Of a DNA stretch of 64,000 bases, positions 1-8,366 are shown piece after piece. The first letter of the stretch is position 1; every line of letters starts with the position of its first letter. The notes under the pieces were generated by a model. The model did not search any database. It saw nothing but the letters and a program-made list of their open reading frames with translations, and was not told where the DNA came from. The DNA is taken from NCBI RefSeq assembly GCF_016623585.1, contig NZ_JAEHFY010000002.1, positions 62,001 through 126,000 on the forward strand, read 5' to 3'. The translations under genes were made by a program, and so were the position numbers. The DNA is from Pedobacter segetis. GTDB lineage: Bacteria > Bacteroidota > Bacteroidia > Sphingobacteriales > Sphingobacteriaceae.

Positions 1-231
1 GTTGTATATCTCACCGTTGAAAACAATCGCATAGTTTCCGCAATCTGTGATCATGGGTTGGCTACCTGCTTCCGTAAGATCAAGGATGGATAGCCTGGTG
101 TGTCCTAAATATACCTTGTTATCGCCAACTTGTTTTTCGATTAAACCCTGAGAGTCTGGGCCACGATGTTTGATGTAATTAAGCACATCTATATTAAGAG
201 CTACGTTGATGGATCCTGCTATTCCGCACAT
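1..231 (-). CDS. asnB: Asparagine synthase-like glutamine amidotransferase, N-terminal part (cut by window edge)
   Basis: The reverse strand from 231 reads MCGIAGSINV and continues open for 77 codons to the window edge. MCGI at the start is the hallmark of class II glutamine amidotransferases, in which Cys2 becomes the N-terminal nucleophile that releases ammonia from glutamine. KHRGPDSQG, GHTRLSILDL and FNGEIYN follow in the order seen in asparagine synthases. The C-terminal synthase domain lies outside the window. Such genes are common in polysaccharide loci, where they amidate a uronic acid or other carboxylate; that role here is inferred from the glycosyltransferase and export genes upstream. 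A housekeeping asparagine synthase cannot be excluded. Confidence 0.88.
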   Translation of the reverse strand, partial: MCGIAGSINVALNIDVLNYIKHRGPDSQGLIEKQVGDNKVYLGHTRLSILDLTEAGSQPMITDCGNYAIVFNGEIYN

Positions 232-363
232 ATAATGGTTAAGGTTGTTTGGTAAAACTAAGTTTTTGAAGCGATAATTGATGGCCCTGCCCGTTAAACC
301 GATGATTTTTTAGGCTTATCAATAGCAATGGTCTCAATTTATTTGTCTTCAAATCAATGGATA

Positions 364-1332
364 TTAGGTTGTTAAATAATTCTCAAATATTCTTTTACAT
401 ACCGCTTTATTTTCATACCGCCCTTTTTTTAAAAAAGTTTCTCTGATAGGGGCACCTCTGTTCTCTAAAGCCTTGATGGTTAAGGCTGCAAGTTGGTTTG
501 CATCATAACTATCGCTGATAAAACAGTTAGGTATATCTTGTATCACAATGCCAACATCGCCAACCGGCACAGATACCACAGGCAAATTACAGGCTAATGC
601 TTCTTTAATTACCTGAGGAGACCCCTCGCTTATAGAAGTCATCAATAGGCAATCCGATTGGTTTAAGACTGCTCTAACTTCAGCCCTGCTCATGTTATGG
701 ATGCAATTGAAATTGATGTTGAACTGGCTTTTTGCTTTTAATATTTGTATAACTTCTTTAAAGAGGGGGTAATTTTTCACACTCCTTTCTGGATCGCCGG
801 TAAACAAAACCAAACGCAAATTTTCTTCTTTTTTTTGGATACCTGGGTCAATATCGAAGAAATCTGCATTTACCCCGCATGGTAAAACCTCATAATTAAC
901 GTTTAATTTTTTCATGATTTCTTCCATCTCATCATTTAAGATAAAAACCTTATCTACTTTTTTTGCTATATATTTAGAGATGATGACTTGGATGTAACGC
1001 CCTTGTTTTTTTAATATATCAGACCCGTGGAAAGTAACGAATATCTTTTTCTTGGGCCTAAAAAACAGAAGAAACAATGCCGATAAGCCATAATGGATAT
1101 GTATAATATCTATTTCTTCGTCTTTTTTCAAAATACGAAAAATCTTAAAAACAGATTTTAAATACACTAAATTTCCTTCTTCTTGTGCGTTTATGAAGTA
1201 AGTTTTAGCAATTATGCCAAAATTATCAACCAAGCAATCTATTTGTTCTTTAACAAATACCCCAAAATTTATTGATTTTGGGTAAGGGAACATATTGGTT
1301 ATGAACAAGACTTTTGGTTTTTGAGAATCCAT
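364..1332 (-). CDS. GT4-family glycosyltransferase of the exopolysaccharide locus
   Basis: Two-domain GT-B fold protein. The N-terminal Rossmann start KVLFITNMFPYPKS is typical of GT4 enzymes, as are the HIHYGLSA and FVTFHGSDIL segments. The C-terminal nucleotide-sugar site is visible as SEGSPQVIKEALACNLPVV, the E-x7-E type motif of retaining GT-B enzymes. It probably transfers one sugar of the repeat unit on the cytoplasmic face; donor and linkage cannot be told. The frame stays open to 1386, but I start at the ATG at 1332 because the protein then opens MDSQKPKVLFITN, directly at the first strand. It is separated from the rest of the minus-strand EPS genes by the oppositely oriented beta-helix gene. 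Confidence 0.85.
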   Translation of the reverse strand: MDSQKPKVLFITNMFPYPKSINFGVFVKEQIDCLVDNFGIIAKTYFINAQEEGNLVYLKSVFKIFRILKKDEEIDIIHIHYGLSALFLLFFRPKKKIFVTFHGSDILKKQGRYIQVIISKYIAKKVDKVFILNDEMEEIMKKLNVNYEVLPCGVNADFFDIDPGIQKKEENLRLVLFTGDPERSVKNYPLFKEVIQILKAKSQFNINFNCIHNMSRAEVRAVLNQSDCLLMTSISEGSPQVIKEALACNLPVVSVPVGDVGIVIQDIPNCFISDSYDANQLAALTIKALENRGAPIRETFLKKGRYENKAVCKRIFENYLTT

Positions 1333-1695
1333 TAATTTATTGGTTGTATCAGCTTTTTTAATTTTATGATAAAGTGTATCGTTCAAATAAGCAATTACTT
1401 ACGCTTTAAAATCCGCTTTTTAGAATATCCATTTTGCTTGTAAAACCTCGTTCTAAGATAATATTTTTTTCAATATTGGATTTTGTGCTGCTAAGACCAA
1501 ATTTTAAAAGCAAGTATTTTTTGTTAATTGGCAAATTTTACGTTTTAGCTGTTGTAATGTTTCTTTTTATTCATATTAGTTGATTTGTGAGGTAAACAAT
1601 AATCTAAGCAACCCTAAAAGAGGCTCTAAAGTATTTCTGCTTTTTAATAAAAAAAAGAGCAAAGAAAAAATCAACCTTCAAACTGATCATATTTA

Positions 1696-1739
1696 TTGGG
1701 GAAATTTAAGGTAACCTTGCCCCAATTTTCTACGTAGAA
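1696..1739. promoter_or_regulatory. Two adjacent palindromes upstream of the beta-helix lipoprotein gene
   Basis: TTGGGG (1696-1701) pairs with CCCCAA (1720-1725), and inside that lies a second inverted repeat AAGGT-A-ACCTT (1708-1718). A perfect 12-bp palindrome TTCTACGTAGAA follows at 1728-1739. They lie 85-130 bp before the chosen start at 1824, in an otherwise featureless AT-rich gap (1333-1823) between divergent genes. An operator or processed leader hairpin is possible; no matching regulator is identified. Confidence 0.35.
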
Positions 1740-1823
1740 CAAGCATCGCCTCAAATAAGTCATCGTTAAAAATAACCTTAAAACAACATTTTGTTTGTTT
1801 TAGAAAAAATCATATCTGTGATC

Positions 1824-3584
1824 ATGTTAAATAGTATTTTTGAAAGAAAACAACAAAAGATGACTTTTTCTGTGCTTCTATTAACTCTGTGTACATCTTT
1901 TTTAGGATGCAAAAAGGAAGAGGTTATTATTGATAAAAAGATATTATCAACTGCCGCTATTAGTCAATCAATGTTATTAAACAGCCCATATAAAGCGGGT
2001 TCTGATATTACCTCCCTTTTGCAAAGCGATGTAAACCAAGAAAATGAAATTCTGATCCCCGAAGGAACTTATTATATATCCAAACCGATCACAAAAACCA
2101 ATGGCACAATAAACATTAAAAGCGATGGTGCAATTTTACAGATGGTTCCTTCGTTTCCATCGGGAAAGAAAAATTTGAGTGCGGGGTTTATTTTAACAGG
2201 TCTTAGCAATATATCTATCGATGGTTTAACGATAGATGGAAATAGGGATAATTTGTTAAATGCCGGTAAAAACTGGACCAATTATATAATGGGGATACAG
2301 ATTTTGGCATCTTCTAATATTAGCATAAAAAATTGCGATATAATCAATGCGCCATCAATATCATTTAATATCCTGAACTCAAGTAATATAGAACTTGTTA
2401 ACTGTTCTTCTGTTAATGGGATGTTTCATGGTATTGTATTCCAAAATTGTACAAACGCAATTGCAAGCAGATCAAAGGTAATAGGCATAGGCAACCAAGG
2501 TAATGATGTTAGAAAGGGCGGTATAGGTATGCTAGGGATCGGTGGGGACCATTTATCTTTTACGGATAATGATATAGAAAATACTTCGGATACCGGTACA
2601 AAAACCGAGGGTAGCAACTTTGTAACCTGGAGTGGCAACACCCTTAAAAACTGTGGGAAAGATGGTATTAAGTTTCAAAATTTGATAGCAGGTGAGAACC
2701 CCGGTGTAGAAGCAAACCTAGATTTTGTTACCGATGCCAAAATTATGAACAACACCATCGATCAAATTTACAATGGTAGAAACGATGGGAGTTCACTTAT
2801 ACAGGTTTGGAATGCGCACAACGTAGAAGTAACCGGGAACCTAATAACCGGCGGATCAAAAACCGGACAAGAGGATGGCATCTGTATATGGTCTGATACG
2901 GATATTAACGCCAAGTACATTACCGTTTCTGGCAATACGATCAAAAACACCAACAGGTTTATTTACCTAAGTAAGGTTAGTAACGCAACAATCACCGAAA
3001 ATAATTGTGAGAATTTAGTTGCGCCTAAAACCAAGTATGATGGTTTTACTGCCGAGTATTCTGATAAAATATCAGTTACTAATAACCTATTTAGAAGGAG
3101 CGCCACAGGGGCGATAGATGGTTTTGCGGCCAAAATGTACGAGAGCGCAAACTTTGAGCTACAGAACAATAAGCTAGAAAATGCTTATAATGCTTTAGAG
3201 TTGAGTTTTGTATCGTCAGATTCATCTTCGGTTAGCAACAACCAAATGGACAATTTTTCTAGCTATGCTATTTCTGTTTATTCAACAACCACAGGTACGG
3301 TACTAAATTCGCTAAAACTGATGGGCAACACTCTTTCTAGAGCGGGCATGGCAACTGGTTATAGTGCTGTAATAAGGGTTGATCCAACTAATTTAAGTAT
3401 AGATGATTTAGATCTTTCTAATACAAAAATTATTGGCAACGCAAGGTTTGGCGATGTTGGGCTTGAGGTTAAATCTGATTTAAAAAAGGTAAACACACTT
3501 AATTTAACAGGGTTTAGCGTTACCGGAAACGTGTTTTACCCTGCATCTGTAGATTTAACTGCTTGCAAAACCATACTAAAATAA
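1824..3584 (+). CDS. Right-handed parallel beta-helix lipoprotein (carbohydrate-active type fold)
   Basis: Predicted surface lipoprotein of 586 residues. Starting at 1824 gives a basic n-region (ERKQQK), a hydrophobic stretch and the lipobox FLGC, whereas the earliest ATG at 1791 adds 11 residues before it. The mature part is a run of irregular 20-25 residue repeats rich in N, G, S and T (for example SNISIDGLTIDGNRDN, KIMNNTIDQIYNGRN, YITVSGNTIKNTNRF), the pattern of pectate-lyase-like beta-helices used by polysaccharide lyases, epimerases and depolymerases. No catalytic residues can be assigned by eye. It is the only plus-strand gene inside the minus-strand EPS locus and converges on the deacetylase gene, so it has its own promoter. 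A role in trimming or binding the exported polysaccharide is inference. Confidence 0.78.
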   Translation: MLNSIFERKQQKMTFSVLLLTLCTSFLGCKKEEVIIDKKILSTAAISQSMLLNSPYKAGSDITSLLQSDVNQENEILIPEGTYYISKPITKTNGTINIKSDGAILQMVPSFPSGKKNLSAGFILTGLSNISIDGLTIDGNRDNLLNAGKNWTNYIMGIQILASSNISIKNCDIINAPSISFNILNSSNIELVNCSSVNGMFHGIVFQNCTNAIASRSKVIGIGNQGNDVRKGGIGMLGIGGDHLSFTDNDIENTSDTGTKTEGSNFVTWSGNTLKNCGKDGIKFQNLIAGENPGVEANLDFVTDAKIMNNTIDQIYNGRNDGSSLIQVWNAHNVEVTGNLITGGSKTGQEDGICIWSDTDINAKYITVSGNTIKNTNRFIYLSKVSNATITENNCENLVAPKTKYDGFTAEYSDKISVTNNLFRRSATGAIDGFAAKMYESANFELQNNKLENAYNALELSFVSSDSSSVSNNQMDNFSSYAISVYSTTTGTVLNSLKLMGNTLSRAGMATGYSAVIRVDPTNLSIDDLDLSNTKIIGNARFGDVGLEVKSDLKKVNTLNLTGFSVTGNVFYPASVDLTACKTILK

Positions 3585-3616
3585 GAAATTAGGATTTGTT
3601 TAAAATATTGGTAAAA

Positions 3617-4510
3617 TTAAGATTTAAAAAACCTTTGCCATACACCAACCATTCTACAAATTGCCTCTAAGTTAGATACGTTTTCAAATACCCCAAACCT
3701 AGGAAGCTCATAAATTTGCGATAATGCCTCTTTTGTTAACGGTAACGGTTTTGTAGTATAAGCTATTTTATAATCTAGTTTTTTTAGGTATTCTATTTCC
3801 CTTGTACCATAATCTCCATTGGGGTAAGCAAAACTATTTATGCTATGCCCGATCCATTCTTCAATAATAATTTTAGAGGCCTTTAATTCTTCAAAAGATT
3901 GCTCATCATCACAATTGGGCAGTATTGGATGGGTAAGGGTATGCCCGCCAATGGTCAAAAATTCTGATTTGGAGATTGATTTTACCTGTTCGATGGTCAT
4001 GGCTTCCCTTGGTAAAGAAACTGATTCTTTGATTTTTTTTAGTGCCAATTCTCGGGTTTTGTTAGGCACTGTTTTAAGGTGCTGAACAGTAAAATCCCCG
4101 ATATTGTTTTTCTCGGCAAAATCTACATAAGGCCACCAATAATTACCATTTTGAACAGGTTCTGTAGTTATAAAAATAGTTACGGGCAATTTATATTTAT
4201 TAGCAATTGCCACAATGTTTTCTTCATTGCTTTGCCACCCGTCATCAACGGTAATGATCACCCCGCCTTTTGGGAATTCTTTCTGATTTGTTGAGATGGC
4301 CAATAAATCTTGTTGCGTTAAAAAGCTGAAATTGTTTTTTAACAACCAGGTTACACAAAATTCAAAAAGCTTTTTGCTAGGGTTATGAAAGTAAATTGAG
4401 AGAATGTATTCGCCGTTTTGGGCCTTCTTTCTAGATCTTTTGATAAAGCCTAAAACGATAAAAGCTAAACTGATCAACCACGCTAAATAATTTCTGACCT
4501 TGTTTTTCAT
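3617..4510 (-). CDS. Polysaccharide deacetylase (NodB homology domain, CE4)
   Basis: A membrane anchor (residues about 8-23) is followed by a CE4 domain. Motif 1 is VIITVDDGW (Asp89-Asp90; TFDDG in the family), motif 2 is HTLTH (His190 and His194, the metal-binding H-x3-H), and motif 3 is FAYPNGDYG. CE4 enzymes remove N- or O-acetyl groups from polysaccharides with a divalent metal. All three metal-ligand positions are present, so activity is likely. Its ATG overlaps the stop of the upstream glycosyltransferase gene by one base, indicating translational coupling, and implies that the locus product is partly deacetylated in the periplasm. Confidence 0.88.
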   Translation of the reverse strand: MKNKVRNYLAWLISLAFIVLGFIKRSRKKAQNGEYILSIYFHNPSKKLFEFCVTWLLKNNFSFLTQQDLLAISTNQKEFPKGGVIITVDDGWQSNEENIVAIANKYKLPVTIFITTEPVQNGNYWWPYVDFAEKNNIGDFTVQHLKTVPNKTRELALKKIKESVSLPREAMTIEQVKSISKSEFLTIGGHTLTHPILPNCDDEQSFEELKASKIIIEEWIGHSINSFAYPNGDYGTREIEYLKKLDYKIAYTTKPLPLTKEALSQIYELPRFGVFENVSNLEAICRMVGVWQRFFKS

Positions 4511-5562
4511 TATATGAGCTGTTTGTAGGCTTTTAAATAATTAATGGCGGTATCTTTTACCTTAAACTTACCTTCTGTAACCTTTAAACCCTGTAAACAT
4601 TTTTTTTCTATTTCATTATCCTGATAATCAGAAACAACTTGCCTAATATCAGAAACTAAATCATTCACATTATTTATATCAAAAATATAAGCAGAATCTA
4701 CATTTTGCAGCACCTCTAACGGCCCTTCAATATTAGATGAAATTACTGGTATGCCTGTGGCAATGGCTTCAATTACAGTTATGCCGAAACCTTCAAACCT
4801 AGAGGGTTGCACCAAAGCGTGGTAATTTATCAAAGATTCATAGATCCATGAACGGTCTTTAGGGCCTAAAAACGAGACCTGATCTTGAAGTTTTAGCTCT
4901 TCGCAGAGGTTTTTAAGATAACTTTCAGATGGGCCATCGCCAATAATATCTAAATGGATGTTTTTAATGCCAAGCTTATGCACTATGGTAAACATAGCTT
5001 CCAGTAATATATCTTGTCCCTTTTGTTCATGCAGAAGGCGGCTTATTTGTACAAGCTTAAATTGTTCATCAGGTTTAACCTTGTAATTTTTTTTGGTTTT
5101 AAAAAGAGTGAAATCTATCCCGTTATAGATCATTTCAGAAGTTAATCCTCCTCTATCCATTAAATCATGCTCAACTGCTTTAGATATAGAGAACAGTTTT
5201 TTGTAATTATGAAGATTTTCTGTAGCTACGCCTGTTGTATGTGCCGTATAAATACATCTCGATTTAAAAGGAAAGAGAATATCGATAATATTGGGCGTAT
5301 GGCAATGTATTACCGAAGGATTTATACGATATAGCGTTAGCCAGAGCTTACTTAGATAATAAGGGTTTTTACTGCCTTCTGGCCTATTGATCAAGATGAT
5401 CTTTACCTTATTTGAAATTCTATTTAAGATCTTTTTGTCGTAATGATCATTGATGACTATCAATGTAGTATCGATATGTTTTGATTGTTCTTCCAAGATA
5501 TCAACCAGCATATTCTCTATACCACCTATCAAAAAAGAAAAACTAATATGGCAAACTTTCAT
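4510..5562 (-). CDS. GT4-family glycosyltransferase
   Basis: GT-B protein of 350 residues. The N-terminus MKVCHISFSFLIGGIENML is the classic GT4 opening with GG-E for sugar-acceptor binding. VIHCHTPN and YTAHTTGVA mark the first domain. The C-terminal donor site reads VQISRLLHEQKGQDILLEA, then PSRFEGFGITVIEAIATGIP, including E-G-F-G-x4-E. It presumably adds a sugar to the lipid-linked repeat unit; donor unknown. The gene starts 20 bp inside the wzy gene and overlaps the deacetylase start by 1 bp, so the three form a tightly packed operon. Confidence 0.9.
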   Translation of the reverse strand: MKVCHISFSFLIGGIENMLVDILEEQSKHIDTTLIVINDHYDKKILNRISNKVKIILINRPEGSKNPYYLSKLWLTLYRINPSVIHCHTPNIIDILFPFKSRCIYTAHTTGVATENLHNYKKLFSISKAVEHDLMDRGGLTSEMIYNGIDFTLFKTKKNYKVKPDEQFKLVQISRLLHEQKGQDILLEAMFTIVHKLGIKNIHLDIIGDGPSESYLKNLCEELKLQDQVSFLGPKDRSWIYESLINYHALVQPSRFEGFGITVIEAIATGIPVISSNIEGPLEVLQNVDSAYIFDINNVNDLVSDIRQVVSDYQDNEIEKKCLQGLKVTEGKFKVKDTAINYLKAYKQLI

Positions 5563-6778
5563 ATAAAATATTATCTGTTGGTACTTTCTTAACCTCTAAA
5601 ACCTTAAAATCCAAAAATACATAATAAGCCATCACCAATATGGTAATCACATAAGTACTGGTTGCTAAAGAATTGTTTGAGGAAGAAACTGCAATAAGGG
5701 TAAATAGGATAGGGAGCTTAATATCTGCCCCAATGTTGTGCATCATACAGTAAAGAAACCTGATTAAACTCACTATGAGTATAACGGTAACGGCCAAACC
5801 AAAATTCAATAACCACTCGATATAAAAATTCTCGATAATTTCTACCCCTGATAGATACTGCAGCATATCAATTTTACTCAAACTAATACCGGTCCAAAAT
5901 AAATCGTGTAAATCTACATATTGCAAAATATTAAGGGATCCAACTCTTGCTTCGGCACTTTCATCTACATGGGCCAACCCTGCAATACGATCACCTAAGC
6001 TTGTGAAACTTATTACTACTATCAGTATCAATGCAAAAGAAGCCAGGTACATTAAACCGCTCTTGATATTTCTGCTCGGTTCTTTGGTAAACCCCAATGC
6101 GTTTAATATGATATTTAACAGAATTGCCCCAAACACGCCCAATAAAGCACCCCTTGCCCCAAAACAAAAGATAGATAGCATACCGGCAAGTAATACGCCC
6201 ATTTTTAAATAGGTTTCTTTTGTTGCCAAAAAAAGAATAATGGTTAAAACAGACATGATCAATGCGTTGTTTAACGGATGCCCAAACAGGGCGGTTGACC
6301 TAAAATAATCAAAATACCATGGCGATTCTTTCAAGAACAATAATCTGCTAGATACTTTTTCTATTACCGCTATACCGGCGTTAAGGAAAAAAAAGCAGTA
6401 CATCCACTTTTTAAAATCGTTCAATATCTTTTTGTCGGTTATCCTCAAAAAAATCAAGATGATACACGGTATTACCAGCGAATCTAAAAACCACGACATA
6501 GGGTTAGAATTTTTTGTGAGCTGCCCGTATATTACGATACCGAAACAAATAGATAGATAGGTAAGTTCGTTTTTCATCCTAAATAACAGATCGGCCACTG
6601 TTATTTTACCTATGATAAAATAATAAACAAGCAGGCCTATTACGATATAAAAAAGGGGATAAACTCTATAGATAAATAAAGATGTAAAGTCGCGGTGGTG
6701 CCAACCAACAATCTCCAGTATATTGTCTCCAAGTATAAAAATGATGAATGAGATAACATAGAGCGTGATACGTTTCAT
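5543..6778 (-). CDS. O-antigen/EPS polymerase-like multi-spanning membrane protein (Wzy type)
   Basis: 411 residues made almost wholly of hydrophobic segments, about ten to twelve likely membrane spans, with a larger hydrophilic loop after the FCFGARGALLGVFGAIL region. This is the usual look of Wzy/O-antigen ligase-type proteins, which join lipid-linked repeat units on the periplasmic face. Sequence similarity in this family is very low, so the call rests on topology and position: it lies between the flippase gene (whose stop abuts this ATG) and a glycosyltransferase gene. A WaaL-type ligase would look similar, but next to Wzx, Wzc and Wza a polymerase is more likely. Confidence 0.75.
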   Translation of the reverse strand: MKRITLYVISFIIFILGDNILEIVGWHHRDFTSLFIYRVYPLFYIVIGLLVYYFIIGKITVADLLFRMKNELTYLSICFGIVIYGQLTKNSNPMSWFLDSLVIPCIILIFLRITDKKILNDFKKWMYCFFFLNAGIAVIEKVSSRLLFLKESPWYFDYFRSTALFGHPLNNALIMSVLTIILFLATKETYLKMGVLLAGMLSIFCFGARGALLGVFGAILLNIILNALGFTKEPSRNIKSGLMYLASFALILIVVISFTSLGDRIAGLAHVDESAEARVGSLNILQYVDLHDLFWTGISLSKIDMLQYLSGVEIIENFYIEWLLNFGLAVTVILIVSLIRFLYCMMHNIGADIKLPILFTLIAVSSSNNSLATSTYVITILVMAYYVFLDFKVLEVKKVPTDNILYESLPY

Positions 6779-8134
6779 CTAATTATTTTCCTTGTGCTGT
6801 TTATCTGTTTTTTTTAGCTTATCCCTAATCTTGTCTTTTACCATTAGCAGGTTAGCGCTAAGTACTTCAAAAGTAAAATATTCTGATTTAAATAAATGGA
6901 TGTTACTTTTTGTTAAAATGGTAAACATGGCTACCGCACAATAGGTTTCTGTTAAAAACCAAGAAATGGCTGCTCCTGGCGATCCTAAATATTTAATCAA
7001 GCCTAAATTTAATATTATATTGATCAAAGCTGCCGATAAAGTAATCAAAAAGAATTTTTTATCCATTTTTAAATTAACCATAGCTTGTATGCCAAATAGC
7101 ATGTTTAATGCTAACATCATGGGCATAAAAGCCAAAATCTTAAATATCAGTATGCTTTCTAAAAACTTATCCCCGTAAAAAATGCGCACCGTAAAGCCTC
7201 CTAAAATTAGGATGCCAAATGCAATAGCTAAGGTAGAAAAGATGATGATCGGGATCATCTTTTGAATTATGGCAATGCCATCTGCTTTGCTATTACCAAA
7301 TGCTTGGCCAATAATTGGGAATAAAACCACGCCCAATGGAGAGATCAAAAGGGCTTGGATAAGGATGATCAATTTCCAACCGGCGGTATAAAACCCAACC
7401 TCTGCCAATGTGCTAAAATAGCCTAAAAATATAATGTTGATGGTGGTATAAACCGTATGTGCAAAAGAATGGAAGAAAAGTATCTTATCTTCCCAGATCA
7501 TACGATAGATCGCTTTTAAGCCGGGGAATATAATTTTGAGGGTGTATAATCTTATTGCCCAATAAAAAGAACCAACCCCTACCACAATTTGTGAAATGCT
7601 GATGAGAAGGGGCTGTAAAATATAATCGTTTTTTTGCCTTATGAAATAAAGGAAAGATAAGTTTAATACCACTTTAGCGATTAGATTAAACAATGCAACT
7701 TGCTTAAGATCTTGTTTAGCGGTATAAAAATAATTGCAATCAAAAATAGAGGCAACGCAAACTAAATAAGTATAGATGGATAATAGCAGATCGTTTTTTA
7801 AATTCTCGGAATAAAATATCAACCCTGTAAAAATGATGGTTGATACGATAAATAAAAATATCTTGGTAAATAATACCTTGCTAAAGATGCGGTTTAATTT
7901 AGCTTGATTGCCCAGATTCATAGCTATGGACCTTGAAGCAGATAATTCAAAACTATAACCTATAAATAACACAAAATAGGCTACAATGGAGCTGATGTAA
8001 TTTATCGATCCAAAATTAGACGGACCAATGATCCTGACTATAATGGGAATAGTAACTATGGGCAATAAATAATTTAATATTTGCACAATAACCAATGCGC
8101 CCATATTAGTTATTGCTTTTTTCTGTGTGCTCAA
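6779..8134 (-). CDS. Polysaccharide flippase (Wzx / MOP superfamily)
   Basis: 451 residues with about 12-14 hydrophobic segments. The N-terminus (ITNMGALVIVQILNYLLPIV, then PIIVRIIGPSNFGSINY) matches the conserved start of oligosaccharide flippases: L-P-x-i-x-R-x-l-G-x-x-x-f-G. Wzx proteins move undecaprenyl-diphosphate-linked repeat units across the inner membrane. The C-terminus is cytoplasmic and basic (KDKIRDKLKKTDKQHKE). The neighbours downstream are the polymerase and glycosyltransferases; upstream, across a 232-bp gap, lies wzc. The gap may carry an internal promoter, but I see no clear consensus. Confidence 0.88.
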   Translation of the reverse strand: MSTQKKAITNMGALVIVQILNYLLPIVTIPIIVRIIGPSNFGSINYISSIVAYFVLFIGYSFELSASRSIAMNLGNQAKLNRIFSKVLFTKIFLFIVSTIIFTGLIFYSENLKNDLLLSIYTYLVCVASIFDCNYFYTAKQDLKQVALFNLIAKVVLNLSFLYFIRQKNDYILQPLLISISQIVVGVGSFYWAIRLYTLKIIFPGLKAIYRMIWEDKILFFHSFAHTVYTTINIIFLGYFSTLAEVGFYTAGWKLIILIQALLISPLGVVLFPIIGQAFGNSKADGIAIIQKMIPIIIFSTLAIAFGILILGGFTVRIFYGDKFLESILIFKILAFMPMMLALNMLFGIQAMVNLKMDKKFFLITLSAALINIILNLGLIKYLGSPGAAISWFLTETYCAVAMFTILTKSNIHLFKSEYFTFEVLSANLLMVKDKIRDKLKKTDKQHKENN

Positions 8135-8366
8135 CTGTTTTATTGTTTATTGTTTAGCTTTTACGTTGGTTTTGATAACAAGGTTGTTATAATAAATTAG
8201 CGTAATTTGGTTCTTGGTTTGTAATTAAGCCAATATTCATAATCCTTTAAATTTGTAGGCTAAAAAATCGGATGAAGACCCACCATTAAGAATATAGCTG
8301 AGAAATATTTACAATTAAACAAAGGATATTAACCGTCTGCATCAGATTTCAATCTTAGGCATCTAG

